Virus record (IMG/VR): IMGVR_UViG_3300046009_002136
Coordinates: 1 to 37,455 of that record
Source of the DNA: a virus
Reading direction: 5' to 3' (one strand)
DNA length: 37,455 nucleotides
The notes under the pieces were generated by a model that searched no databases, was not told the DNA's origin, and saw only the letters and a list, made by a program, of their open reading frames with translations. Numbering within the stretch: the first letter of the stretch is position 1; each line of letters opens with the position of its first letter. The position numbers and the translations under genes were made by a program. Positions 15,287-23,994 of this stretch are shown here, piece by piece.

Positions 15287-17904
15287 GTAGAGATATAGAG
15301 ATAGCTGTAGATGTAACTATAGAGGGTCTTGAATATCCTATTGATACCTCTACTATTGATTCAGACAAGCTAAAGAATATAGTTAAGGCTAAAACCGATT
15401 CATTCAAGTACACTAAAGAACTTCTCCTTAAATGGCAAAACTCAAATAACGCTCCCTCAGAGGACAAATTAAAGAGTTATGTAAATAGATTAGTCAAGGC
15501 AGGAGATATGTCTTTAAATGTACTCAGAAGTGCTTTAAGAGAGAGGATAGACTACGCAGAGTTAGATCCATCTAAACACGCAATGGCTATTAGTGCAAAA
15601 CCTATCATACATCAAGCGATTGTAGAGATAGATGCTTCTCTATTAGAGTTGCGATTACAATTAGATGCTGACAATATAAACCTAAAAGACAATGAATTTA
15701 AAAGAGGGTATCCTGAGAAGTATGCCTCTGGAGAATTATTCCCTTTAAAGAACTACTACAAGAATTGGTTAGATAATGAAAAGGATTCTGTATGTATATG
15801 TCCTCACGGAACAAAAGGGGAGATTATAAATCTTGACGGATTAAATATTACGCTACCTAAAGTTCCGGATGATAAGAAGAAGATATTATTCTATAATAAG
15901 AAAAAGAAGGACCAATATTGGACTAGATTAGATGTGCCTAAAGGATTATCTCCCGATAACGAAGATGCTTATGCGGAATATATTATAGAGGAATTTAGAA
16001 GGAGAAGAGAAGGAGTTTGGTTCTTTAACAACGGAGAGCCGGTATATCTAACCGGAACACATTACTTTGCTTTACAGTGGGTAAAGATGGAGGATAGTGG
16101 AGGTTATATGGACTTTAGGCACGCTCAAAAGAATATGTATTACTTCACAAAGGCTTGTATTGTAGATACGAGATGTCTTGGAGAGTTATTTGTAAAGTCG
16201 AGGAGAACCGGTTTTACCTATCAGATTATTTGCGAGATGCTAAATGATAGTACATCAACTATAAACTCAAGATTAGGGATTACATCTAAGTCAGATAGTG
16301 ATGCTGAAAAGGCTTTCTCTAAATTCTCTTACGGATTCTTAAACCTACCGTTCTTCTTTCAACCGGTAGTAAAGGGTACATTAGATTCTAAGAAGTTATT
16401 AGAGTTTGCTAAACCTAGCGATAGAAGTAAAGCAGCAAAGAAAAAGCAAGATACAAATACCGATGGATACTTGAATACATTGATAGATTATATGCCTACG
16501 GTAGAGAGTTCTTATGATGGTCAAAAGATGTTTAGGTATTTAGCCGATGAATCGTCGAAATGGATTCGTGGAGCTAACTTCGAGAAACATTGGGGTCAAG
16601 TGTCTCCAACATTCGATGAGGGAGGTAAAATTGTAGGTAAAGCATTTGTAGGTTCAACTGTAAATGCAATGAATAAAGGAGGGGCTGAATTTAAGTCATT
16701 GTACTTAGCTTCAGATATAAAGAAAAGGGATAAGACTACCGATAGAACACCTAGCGGATTATACTCATTCTTTCTTCCGGCACATAAAAATATGACTGAA
16801 TTTACAGATATTTATGGTGTATGCCACGAAACGGTAGATAAAGGAGGTTCTTTTATCAATGTGAATGGAGTTACTAAGTCTGTAGGTTCTATAGCGTATT
16901 TAGAGGCTAAGAGAAAAGCTAAGAGGAAAGAGAATGATATTGCTTATAACGAAGAATTAAGAGCGTTCCCTATGACTACAGAGGAAGCGTTTAGAGATGA
17001 ATTAGTTAGGGCGTTATTCAATACCGAGAAGATAAATGAGCAAAAGATATTTAATGATTCCATAAATATTGATTCTGATTTAGTTAGAGGTAGATTCGCT
17101 TGGAAAGATGGAATACCGGATACAACGGTAGAATGGCATCCCGATAATAATGGTAGATTTTTAGTATCTTGGATACCAGCTCCAGGGTTTAGAAATAGAT
17201 TTGAATTAAGGAATGGATTTGGAGGTAACAGTAAGTATCCATTAAATGATGATATAGGAGCTTTTGGTTGCGACCCTTACGATATATCAGGTACAGTAGA
17301 GGGAGTTTCTGCTTCAGGTCATTACAATGAAGATACAAGTAGAGCGTCAAAGGGAGCATTACACGGATTAACCGGATTCACAATGAAGGATGCACCTAGC
17401 AATACGTTCTTTTTGCAGTATGTAGCTAGACCATCTACAGCTGAAATATTCTTTGAGGATGTGCTTATGGCTTGTGTATTCTATGGTATGCCTATACTTG
17501 CGGAGAACAATAAGCCACGATTACTATACCATTTTAAGAACCGAGGTTATCGTAACTTTGCAATCACTAGGTTTGATAAAGCATTGAATAGATTGTCTCC
17601 TACAGAAAAGGAATTAGGAGGTATGCCTAACTCCTCTGAGGATATAAAACAAATGCACGCTTCAGCGATAGAGGCTTATATTGATAAATATGTAGGTATG
17701 AATCACGAGACAGAGGAATATGGTAGTATGCCTTTTAATTTAACTCTTGATGATTGGATGAAGTTCGATATAAACAACCGAACAAAGTACGATGCCTCTA
17801 TTAGTTCAGGATTAGCAATTATGGCTGTAAATAGAAGATTGTATTCTACTCAGCACGAATCAAAACCTATCACTGTAAATATAAAGAGATACAACAATAG
17901 ATAA
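15274..17904 (+). CDS. terL: Terminase large subunit (ATPase-nuclease)
   Basis: An 876-aa packaging motor. Walker A is VKSRRTGFT (307-315), Walker B RYLADES (421-427, Asp425-Glu426), and the coupling motif lies at VGSTVNAM (459-466). The RNase H-like nuclease domain follows, with IGAFGCDPYD (661-670, Asp667 as likely metal ligand) and SKGAL beyond. About 300 residues precede Walker A, far more than in lambda or T4 TerL, including a helical N-terminus and a QYWTRLDVPKGL segment. It translocates DNA into proheads at the portal encoded 7 nt downstream. No small terminase is recognised nearby. Confidence 0.93.
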   Translation: MQGLSRDIEIAVDVTIEGLEYPIDTSTIDSDKLKNIVKAKTDSFKYTKELLLKWQNSNNAPSEDKLKSYVNRLVKAGDMSLNVLRSALRERIDYAELDPSKHAMAISAKPIIHQAIVEIDASLLELRLQLDADNINLKDNEFKRGYPEKYASGELFPLKNYYKNWLDNEKDSVCICPHGTKGEIINLDGLNITLPKVPDDKKKILFYNKKKKDQYWTRLDVPKGLSPDNEDAYAEYIIEEFRRRREGVWFFNNGEPVYLTGTHYFALQWVKMEDSGGYMDFRHAQKNMYYFTKACIVDTRCLGELFVKSRRTGFTYQIICEMLNDSTSTINSRLGITSKSDSDAEKAFSKFSYGFLNLPFFFQPVVKGTLDSKKLLEFAKPSDRSKAAKKKQDTNTDGYLNTLIDYMPTVESSYDGQKMFRYLADESSKWIRGANFEKHWGQVSPTFDEGGKIVGKAFVGSTVNAMNKGGAEFKSLYLASDIKKRDKTTDRTPSGLYSFFLPAHKNMTEFTDIYGVCHETVDKGGSFINVNGVTKSVGSIAYLEAKRKAKRKENDIAYNEELRAFPMTTEEAFRDELVRALFNTEKINEQKIFNDSINIDSDLVRGRFAWKDGIPDTTVEWHPDNNGRFLVSWIPAPGFRNRFELRNGFGGNSKYPLNDDIGAFGCDPYDISGTVEGVSASGHYNEDTSRASKGALHGLTGFTMKDAPSNTFFLQYVARPSTAEIFFEDVLMACVFYGMPILAENNKPRLLYHFKNRGYRNFAITRFDKALNRLSPTEKELGGMPNSSEDIKQMHASAIEAYIDKYVGMNHETEEYGSMPFNLTLDDWMKFDINNRTKYDASISSGLAIMAVNRRLYSTQHESKPITVNIKRYNNR

Positions 17905-17911
17905 ATAACAG

Positions 17912-20356
17912 ATGAACGGAGTAAAAAAACAAAATGGAATATCCATAACATTCAAAGGATTCCCTAATCAGAATCAGCCTTTTGAGGTTCAAAAGACAAG
18001 TGATTATGGATTGCAAGTTGGACAAGCTATTGGATATGAGTGGTTTAAGCGACAAGGGACTAGCTGTAAATTCTTTGACAATCGTACTGAGTTCCATAGG
18101 AGAAGATTATATGCTAATGGACTTCAAGGAATTTCTAAGTACAAGAACTATATGGCAACCAATGGAGATTTGTCATACCTTAATTTAGATTGGAGTATCA
18201 TTCCTATTATCCCTAAGTTTTGCGATATAATATCAAATGGTATGTCTAATAGAGATTACGCTGTAAAAGCTTTCTCAATAGACCCTGTATCTACCGATAA
18301 TAGAATATCGTACAGACAAAAGATAAAGGATGAGATGGATAGCCAAGAGTTTATCCAAGCAGCGAAAGAGGGAGCTGGAATTGATTTATCTACTATGTCT
18401 CCTGAAAAACTACCTGCTTCAGAGCAAGAGTTAGATTTACACATGCAGTTAGACTACAAGCCTTCCATTGAAATATCTACTGAGTTAGCTATACAAGCAG
18501 TGCTAGAGGAGAATAGATTCTCGTCTGTAATTAAGAATAGATACGAGAGAGATATTGTAGAGATAGGTGTAGGTGCTATGAAGCATAGATACACACATAC
18601 AGACGGAATTAAGGTAGAGTATGTAGATCCTGCAAATTTAGTATGGTCCTATACAGAAGACCCTTATTTTCAAGATTGTTTTTATTTTGGAGAATACAAG
18701 AATACAAATCTTACAGAGGTATTTAAAGAGTACCCTAATTTAACTACAGAGGAAAAGGATAGATTAGAGGGGATAGGTTCGTCTTGGAACAACTATTACG
18801 ATATAGACGCAACCGGACATAATGAAGATACTGCTGACGGTAAGATAGGGTTGCTGTATTTCAATTATAAGACCTCTAGAGAGAAGATTTGGAAGAAGAA
18901 GACTAATAGTCAAGGAGGTTCTAAAATAATCCCTAAAAACAGCGATTTCGTATATAAAGGAAATGGAGATGTTGACTTTGAAAAACTAACAAAAGTAGAG
19001 GAAGTTTGGTTCGAGGGAGTATTAGTGTTAGGTACTAATATTTTATTGCAATGGGAGTTATGTAAGAATATGGTTAAGAGCAAGTCTAATCTAAATAAAG
19101 CTCTATCAAACTATGTAATTTGCGCTCCTAAAATGTATAAAGGATATATAGATTCTACGGTATCTAAGATGATTCCTTTCGCTGATGACATTCAAATGTC
19201 TTGGTTAAAGCTACAGCAAGTAAAACAAAGGGTTGTGCCTGATGGTCAATACTTAGATGTAGATGGATTAGCTGATATATCTCTAGGGAATGGAGGTGCT
19301 TATACGGTTGATGATGCTTTGAATATGTATTTCCAAACCGGTACAGTATTAGGTCGCTCTTCTTCTGTAGGTGGGGAGTTTAATAATGCTAAAGTTCCGA
19401 TTCAAGAGATTAGGCATTCATCCGGTTCAGATAAAATACAATCATTATGGGAGTCTATTAAGATTTCATTAGATATGATAGCTTCTGTTACTGGTATAAA
19501 TCAAGCTGTAGATGGAAGTAATCCTGATAAAGACGCTTTAGTTGGCTTACAGAAAATGGCTGCTTACAATTCAAATGTAGCTACAAGGCACATGCTTAAT
19601 GGTAGTGTTCAAATGATGAATGCTATGGCATCTTGTATCGCAATTAGAATATCAGATGTTTTAGAGTTCTCTGAGACTAAAGAGGATTTAATTCGTAAGA
19701 TAGGTAGAACAAGTGTAATAAACCTTGACGAAATTAAGGAATTATACCTACATGACTTTGCTATAAACATAGAGTTAGCACCTGACGAAGAGGAGAGAGC
19801 TAAATTAGAGCAAGACATTACATTTGAGATACAGTCCGGTGGTTTAGGTGTAGAGGATAAATACGCTATATTAAACATCAAGAATATTAAACTAGCATCT
19901 AACTTCTTGTCTCTAAGAAAGAAGAAGAGAGCAGAGGAGATGTCTAAGAGAAAGCAAGAGGAGATTCAAGCTCAAACTCAAGGAAATATGCAGTCAGCTC
20001 AAGCTTCAGCAGAATCTAAAGCTCAGTTAATTCAAATGGAGGGGCAGTCTAAAGCTCAAGTAGAAACCGCTAGAATCGAGGGAGAGATAAGAAAAATGCA
20101 GATGGAGGTAGAGTTGAAGAAAGAATTAATGCAGATTGAGTTTGATTACAATATGCAGTTAAGAGGTATTGAGGTAGAGAATAAGAAGAAGATTGAGATG
20201 GATAAAGAAGACCGCAAAGACAACCGAACTAAGCTACAAGCTACACAGCAAAGTAAGATGGTAGAGCAAAGAAAAACGGATGCTCCTGCAATTAACTTCG
20301 AGTCTGAAGAGGATAGTATGGATGGATTTGATTTTTCCGGTTTTGAGCCTAGATAA
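17912..20356 (+). CDS. Portal protein
   Basis: An 814-aa protein following terL by 7 nt. The N-terminal two-thirds have the mixed alpha/beta pattern of a portal clip-wing-stem (for example LNLDWSIIPIIPKFCDIISN; WSYTEDPYFQDCFYFGEYKN), and about residues 520-590 carry the long helices (SLDMIASVTGINQAVDGS). From about 680 the protein is a highly charged Gln/Glu/Lys coiled coil with repeated SAQA/SKAQ motifs, ending in an acidic tail (MDGFDFSGFEPR). The size matches crAss-like portals. It should form the dodecameric vertex for packaging and tail attachment. Position between terL and scaffold/MCP supports the call. Confidence 0.87.
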   Translation: MNGVKKQNGISITFKGFPNQNQPFEVQKTSDYGLQVGQAIGYEWFKRQGTSCKFFDNRTEFHRRRLYANGLQGISKYKNYMATNGDLSYLNLDWSIIPIIPKFCDIISNGMSNRDYAVKAFSIDPVSTDNRISYRQKIKDEMDSQEFIQAAKEGAGIDLSTMSPEKLPASEQELDLHMQLDYKPSIEISTELAIQAVLEENRFSSVIKNRYERDIVEIGVGAMKHRYTHTDGIKVEYVDPANLVWSYTEDPYFQDCFYFGEYKNTNLTEVFKEYPNLTTEEKDRLEGIGSSWNNYYDIDATGHNEDTADGKIGLLYFNYKTSREKIWKKKTNSQGGSKIIPKNSDFVYKGNGDVDFEKLTKVEEVWFEGVLVLGTNILLQWELCKNMVKSKSNLNKALSNYVICAPKMYKGYIDSTVSKMIPFADDIQMSWLKLQQVKQRVVPDGQYLDVDGLADISLGNGGAYTVDDALNMYFQTGTVLGRSSSVGGEFNNAKVPIQEIRHSSGSDKIQSLWESIKISLDMIASVTGINQAVDGSNPDKDALVGLQKMAAYNSNVATRHMLNGSVQMMNAMASCIAIRISDVLEFSETKEDLIRKIGRTSVINLDEIKELYLHDFAINIELAPDEEERAKLEQDITFEIQSGGLGVEDKYAILNIKNIKLASNFLSLRKKKRAEEMSKRKQEEIQAQTQGNMQSAQASAESKAQLIQMEGQSKAQVETARIEGEIRKMQMEVELKKELMQIEFDYNMQLRGIEVENKKKIEMDKEDRKDNRTKLQATQQSKMVEQRKTDAPAINFESEEDSMDGFDFSGFEPR

Positions 20357-20385
20357 AGCACCTGTAAAAGTGTAGTAATTTTCAC

Positions 20386-20393
20386 TAATTTTG
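20386..20393 (+). promoter_or_regulatory. Candidate -7 box (TAATTTTG) before scaffold-MCP
   Basis: TAATTTTG lies 30 nt upstream of the ATG at 20424, in the 67-nt gap after the portal gene. It fits TAnnTTTG and would give the scaffold and major capsid genes extra transcription, as expected for the most abundant virion protein. Confidence 0.5.
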
Positions 20394-20423
20394 TAAAATA
20401 AATTCTAATTAAATTGAAGTAGT

Positions 20424-21485
20424 ATGTTTAAAATGAAACTAGAGGGGCAGGAAGAATTTCACGAACCTAACGTAGATAACCAAGAGACTGTAAACGAAGA
20501 GTTGGTTAATGACTCTTCAGATTCTAAAGAAGTTGCAGTTGAGGTCCAAGAAGAGGTAGCAGATGGCACTGGTGTGGTTAATCAAGAAGAAGTCACACCT
20601 ACTGCCTCTGAAGTAGAGATTAACGAGGAGAGAGTATCTGAGTATCTAAAGAACAATCCTGATTTACTAAATAAACTAAAACCTTCTAACGAAGTTGATT
20701 TAGATGAAGATGTAAAGAAGTATTTAGAGTTCAAGAAAGAAACCGGTAGAGGATACTCTGATTTCTTAGAATACAACCAGGAAGCGTCTGACTTAGGAGA
20801 GGAGTTATTGGTTAAGAGAATGCTTAGAGCTTCTAATCCGGACCTAACCGAAGAAGAGTTAGATGATGAGTTCTTAGATATTTTTGGATATGACGAAGAC
20901 CTTGACGATGAGAAAGACATCAAGAAAAAGCAAAGAGAATATAAAAAAGCAATTTCAGAGGCTACTGATATTTTCAATAAAGAGAAGGAGAAATACAAAG
21001 TACCATTATTGGTTAATGATGAGAACGTACCTGAAGATTATAAGAAAGCAAAGGTAGATTATGATACAATGAAGTCTGATAAAGAGGCTTACGAAAAAGC
21101 GATTGAACAACAAACAAACGACTTTTTAGGAAAGACTGAAGCATTCTTCTCAAACGATTTCAAAGGTTTTGAATTTCAGATAGGGGAAGAGAGTTTAGTG
21201 CATAAGCCTAATAGTACAGAGGAAGTTAAGAAAACGCAGTCTAGCATCGCTAATTTTTTCCAAAAGTTTTTAGGCGATGACGGAACATTGAAAGATGTAG
21301 GTGGATACCACAAGGCACTTTATGTAGCTATGAATTACGAAAGCATTTTAAAGAATGTGTATGAAACAGCGAAATCAAAGGCTATTGAGGAAGAGGTTAA
21401 GAACTCTAAGAATATAGATATGGGTATTAGACCATCTCAATCCACACTTAAAACGAATGGAATGACAATGAAAATAGTTCAGTAA
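20424..21485 (+). CDS. Scaffolding-like acidic protein
   Basis: A 353-aa, very acidic, Glu/Asp/Lys-rich protein located directly between portal and major capsid genes. The N-terminal 75 residues are low-complexity (many Glu, Val, Asn). The rest is mostly helix (for example DEKDIKKKQREYKKAISEAT), and the C-terminus is VKNSKNIDMGIRPSQ then TLKTNGMTMKIVQ. Charge, predicted coiled-coil and position are those of internal head scaffolds. No protease motif is visible, so scaffold rather than protease is preferred. The first residues MFKMKLEG could start at the second Met; ATG 20424 is taken as the upstream choice. Confidence 0.8.
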   Translation: MFKMKLEGQEEFHEPNVDNQETVNEELVNDSSDSKEVAVEVQEEVADGTGVVNQEEVTPTASEVEINEERVSEYLKNNPDLLNKLKPSNEVDLDEDVKKYLEFKKETGRGYSDFLEYNQEASDLGEELLVKRMLRASNPDLTEEELDDEFLDIFGYDEDLDDEKDIKKKQREYKKAISEATDIFNKEKEKYKVPLLVNDENVPEDYKKAKVDYDTMKSDKEAYEKAIEQQTNDFLGKTEAFFSNDFKGFEFQIGEESLVHKPNSTEEVKKTQSSIANFFQKFLGDDGTLKDVGGYHKALYVAMNYESILKNVYETAKSKAIEEEVKNSKNIDMGIRPSQSTLKTNGMTMKIVQ

Positions 21486-21508
21486 ACAATAAATAAAACA
21501 AGTAAAAT

Positions 21509-22867
21509 ATGCCATTAAATGCAAGCCCAGCAGTAAAATTAACACCTTCTGCTACAAAGGAAATTTTAGCATCAAACTATTATGATGCTACAAACTTAAA
21601 TCTTTCAAATCAATATCTTCCTGAATTACAAGCAGGAGAGTTTGCAAGATACGGTAATCAATCATTGAAAGGATTCTTAGAGAAAATGTCTCAAGAAGTG
21701 CCTATTCAATCGGATTTGATTAAATGGAGTGAAGAAGGTCGTTTAAGACCAGTAGGATTAGGAGTAACTCGTGTTGCTGATGTATTCACATTGACTGCAC
21801 ACCCTTTCCGTAAGAATGATACTGTAATCCTTTACGGTACTACAAACTTTAAAGAGTACAAAGGTATCGTAACAGCTACTACAGCTAATACATTTACAGT
21901 TGCATCTACTTTAGCAGCAGGTTTTGGTACAGCAGGTTCAGGAGGTTTAGATGCTTCTTGTAGTGTATTCACTTACGCTAATGAGTACAGAAAAGGAACT
22001 AATGGTCGTGAAGAGTCTTTAGAGGCGCAACCTGAAATCTTCAGCAACAAACCAATTATCATCAAAGAGAAAGATTCTGTTAATGGATCTGATATGGCTC
22101 AAATTGGATGGATTGAAGTTCAAGGAGAAAATGGTAATGGATTCTTATGGTACTTAAAATCAAGAGCGCAATCTCGTCAACGTTTTGATGACTACCTAGA
22201 GATGGCTATGGTTGAAGGTACTGCATTCGAGGCAGGTTCAGCAGCAGCTACAGCAGGATTTACAGGTACAGAGGGTCTTTTTGAAGCCGCAGGTAAAGGA
22301 AACGTATTCAACGGATTGGTAGATACTATCGCTGAGGTTGATGAGATTTTAGCTCGTCTTAACAAGCAAGGTGCTATCTCTGAATACTTGATGTTTAATA
22401 CATTCACTCAAGATAGAGCTATCGACACTATGTTGGCAGGCTTGAACTCTTATGGTGTAGGTGGTACTTCTTGGGGAGCTTTCAACAACTCTGAGGATAT
22501 GGCTTTAAAATTAGGATTCACAGGATTCAAATTGGCAGGTTATGAAATCTACAAAAACCAATGGAGATACTTAGATGATGCTACTGCTCGTGGTTTATTC
22601 GTAGGTACTGCTCAAGTAAACGGAATCTTATGTCCTTCTGGAACTAAAACGGTTTACGATAACGTAATGGGAGCTAATGCTACACTTCCATTCTTACACG
22701 TTAAATACCGTAAGTCTGCTACAGAAGATAGACGTTACAAAGTATGGGCTACAGGTTCAGCAGGAGGAGCGCAAACATCTGATTTAGATGCTAATGAGTT
22801 ACATTTATTGTCGGAAAGAGCGCTATGTGTATATTCAAGAAATAACTTTGTTATGTTAAAAGCATAG
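21509..22867 (+). CDS. Major capsid protein (HK97 fold expected)
   Basis: A 452-aa protein right after the scaffold-like gene. It shows an N-terminal arm (SNQYLPELQAGEFARYGNQS), a basic hinge, an inserted beta domain at about 75-150 (VADVFTLTAHPFRKNDTVIL ... ANTFTVASTL) in the E-loop region, a spine-helix region with WYLKSRAQSRQRFDDYLEMA, and a C-terminal P/A-domain-like segment. The overall look matches crAss-like MCPs. Arg is encoded largely by CGT here, unlike the AGA-rich neighbours, as expected of a strongly expressed gene. A bidirectional terminator follows. The HK97 fold is inferred. Confidence 0.9.
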   Translation: MPLNASPAVKLTPSATKEILASNYYDATNLNLSNQYLPELQAGEFARYGNQSLKGFLEKMSQEVPIQSDLIKWSEEGRLRPVGLGVTRVADVFTLTAHPFRKNDTVILYGTTNFKEYKGIVTATTANTFTVASTLAAGFGTAGSGGLDASCSVFTYANEYRKGTNGREESLEAQPEIFSNKPIIIKEKDSVNGSDMAQIGWIEVQGENGNGFLWYLKSRAQSRQRFDDYLEMAMVEGTAFEAGSAAATAGFTGTEGLFEAAGKGNVFNGLVDTIAEVDEILARLNKQGAISEYLMFNTFTQDRAIDTMLAGLNSYGVGGTSWGAFNNSEDMALKLGFTGFKLAGYEIYKNQWRYLDDATARGLFVGTAQVNGILCPSGTKTVYDNVMGANATLPFLHVKYRKSATEDRRYKVWATGSAGGAQTSDLDANELHLLSERALCVYSRNNFVMLKA

Positions 22868-22888
22868 ATAATTTAAACATTAAACTAA

Positions 22889-22917
22889 AAAGAGAGGTAT
22901 TTAGCCTCTCTTTTTTT
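22889..22917. terminator. Bidirectional intrinsic terminator after MCP
   Basis: AAAGAGAGG and CCTCTCTTT form a 9-bp stem with loop TATTTAG, followed by a run of T to 22917. The A-run on the left makes it function in both directions. It ends the capsid transcript and the leftward island transcript whose last stop codon (TAA, complement at 22916) lies in the T-run. Confidence 0.9.
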
Positions 22918-23113
22918 ATTCCTTAAACCTAAAAGTAGTTTTATTCTTATTCTTTCCATTTAGCTTTTGAGACAACCATGTTCTGCATTTACCTACAGAT
23001 TCCGCAGCGTCTTTAATCGAGAAAAAAACTTCTCCTGTTTCTGTATTTACAACTCTTTTACTTATAAGCCTCCAATTATGAAGGTTTATACTACACAATA
23101 AATTTCTCCACAT
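22916..23113 (-). CDS. Stand-alone NUMOD/IENR-like DNA-binding protein
   Basis: A 65-aa protein with RVVNTETGEVFFSIKDAAES then VGKCRTWLSQKLNGKNKNKT and TFRF. This is the signature of the NUMOD1/IENR1 repeats that bind DNA at the end of HNH homing endonucleases (V.NTETGE.F.SI..AA...G....LS..LNG..KN.T.F.F). No nuclease domain is present, so it is a degraded homing-endonuclease tail or a small DNA-binding regulator. It starts 2 nt after the stop of the 57-aa gene upstream. Confidence 0.8.
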   Translation of the reverse strand: MWRNLLCSINLHNWRLISKRVVNTETGEVFFSIKDAAESVGKCRTWLSQKLNGKNKNKTTFRFKE

Positions 23114-23115
23114 AG

Positions 23116-23289
23116 TTATAATATTTCGTTTAATTTTTCAAAATCTATAAAATTTATTTCTTTAGCTTGTTCAAAAGTTATATTTAATGTTTTTACAGAT
23201 GTACCTTTTTCATATAGTATATCTATTGTTTGAGTTTCTAATTTTATTTTTAAATCTCTTACTTTTATTCCGCTTTTTAAAATTTTCAT
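23116..23289 (-). CDS. 57-aa protein, unknown function
   Basis: A 57-aa open frame starting with ATG at 23289 and ending with TAA 2 nt before the next ATG (23113). The product is Lys/Ile/Leu-rich (KSGIKVRDLKIKLE ... KTLNITFEQAKEINFIDF), with no recognised family. It is too short for the length cut-off used for long frames, but tight packing with both neighbours (1-nt gap upstream, 2-nt gap downstream) argues that it is translated. Confidence 0.6.
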   Translation of the reverse strand: MKILKSGIKVRDLKIKLETQTIDILYEKGTSVKTLNITFEQAKEINFIDFEKLNEIL

Positions 23290-23290
23290 A

Positions 23291-23383
23291 TTACTCGTTT
23301 GCTTTTCTAATTAAATAATCAAATAACCAAATAACTTTTGGTCTTATAAATTCATAAGCTAGCCAAATTAAAATGTATTTCAT
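23291..23383 (-). CDS. 30-aa hydrophobic micropeptide
   Basis: A 30-codon frame (MKYILIWLAYEFIRPKVIWL then a short basic end). A hydrophobic stretch with Trp and Ile followed by Arg/Lys suggests a membrane-associated peptide. It sits between the 57-aa gene (1-nt gap) and the 105-aa gene (7-nt gap) in one leftward cluster. Short peptides can appear by chance; spacing and composition raise the odds that it is real. Confidence 0.45.
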   Translation of the reverse strand: MKYILIWLAYEFIRPKVIWLFDYLIRKANE

Positions 23384-23390
23384 AACTGTT

Positions 23391-23708
23391 TTATTTTATA
23401 TCAGAAATCCTTAATCCTTTTACATAAGAATAGTAATTAATTGCTTTCCCTTGATTATCAAAATTATCCCAAAACCAATCGAAAATCATCCCTTTAGGAG
23501 CATCTAATTCTAAATCTACTCTAATATCCTCAAACGATAAAAAAGCGTCTGAGAAGCAGTTAATCCCTCCCTTTATATCTCCTATCCAACCTTCAGCATA
23601 AACCTCTTGTTTTTCACAAAATAAATCAGTGTATAAATCAATACAGTTATCTAGTCTTTCTTTTATTTCTGAAATAGAAATGTTAATTGATTTTGGTTTT
23701 GTTTTCAT
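23391..23708 (-). CDS. 105-aa protein of unknown function
   Basis: An acidic 105-aa protein with a helical N-terminus (SISEIKERLDNCIDLYTDL), a central GWIGDIKGGINCFSDAF and an aromatic C-terminal region (GMIFDWFWDNFDNQ). I recognise no family. It heads the leftward cluster ending at 22916 and lies just downstream of the tRNA-like genes, so they may be co-transcribed. Confidence 0.7.
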   Translation of the reverse strand: MKTKPKSINISISEIKERLDNCIDLYTDLFCEKQEVYAEGWIGDIKGGINCFSDAFLSFEDIRVDLELDAPKGMIFDWFWDNFDNQGKAINYYSYVKGLRISDIK

Positions 23709-23734
23709 AATTTTGTTTTATAAGTTAATATTAG

Positions 23735-23820
23735 TGGTGCAGACAAGATTCGAACTTGTATTGTTGTTACATCATTCGCATTCATTAGCGAATATCGTCT
23801 ACCATTTCCGACACTGCACC
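23735..23820 (-). tRNA. tRNA-Leu-like gene with aberrant anticodon arm
   Basis: An 86-nt cloverleaf on the minus strand. The acceptor stem is GGTGCAG/CTGCACC (7 bp) with discriminator A; D-arm TCG-GAAATGGTAGA-CGA is of Leu type; the T-arm is ACAAG-TTCGAAT-CTTGT. The variable region is long (ATGTAACAACAAT), as in class II tRNAs. The anticodon arm is odd: 6-bp stem ATTCGC/GCGAAT with an 8-nt loop TAATGAAT (or 5 bp with a 10-nt loop). TAA is present but the preceding base is C, not the invariant U33; reading from the only U33 gives AAT. CCA is not encoded. Function is uncertain. Confidence 0.6.
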
Positions 23821-23855
23821 ATTTTCACTGTACTATCTGAGTCAAGTGAATGCTG

Positions 23856-23935
23856 TTCAGAGGGACGGACTCGAACCGTATAAGCAACCTTTTTAAAGGA
23901 CTCGGACACCATTTCCTTATTACGCCCACCTCCGA
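23856..23935 (-). tRNA. Irregular tRNA-like structure
   Basis: The acceptor stem TCGGAGG/CCTCTGA (7 bp, one G-U) and T-arm ACGG-TTCGAGT-CCGT are well formed. In between, the D-region is about 7 nt too long and contains GGAAATGGTGTCC, while the candidate anticodon stem AGTCC/AGGTT has one C-A mismatch and two G-U pairs around loop TTTAAAA (anticodon would be TAA). A Thr-like arm (CTTGTAA loop) lies just outside, 23936-23960. This may be a degenerate tRNA array or a non-standard tRNA. A tRNA gene call is tentative. Confidence 0.35.
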
Positions 23936-23994
23936 CCTTTACAAGAGATGTTCTAAGTGCTAGCAAGACAAATAGACTGGGACACATTGTAAAT

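Noticed and set aside
17982-18188. 68-codon rightward frame inside the portal gene
   Set aside because: Alternative frame within a long supported gene; no coding features of its own.
20582-20998. 138-codon minus-strand frame inside the scaffold gene
   Set aside because: Serine-rich antisense of a Glu/Asp/Lys-rich gene, a common artefact.
23629-23987. Frames on both strands covering the tRNA-like genes
   Set aside because: Their sequences are explained by the tRNA-like elements; no independent coding signs.
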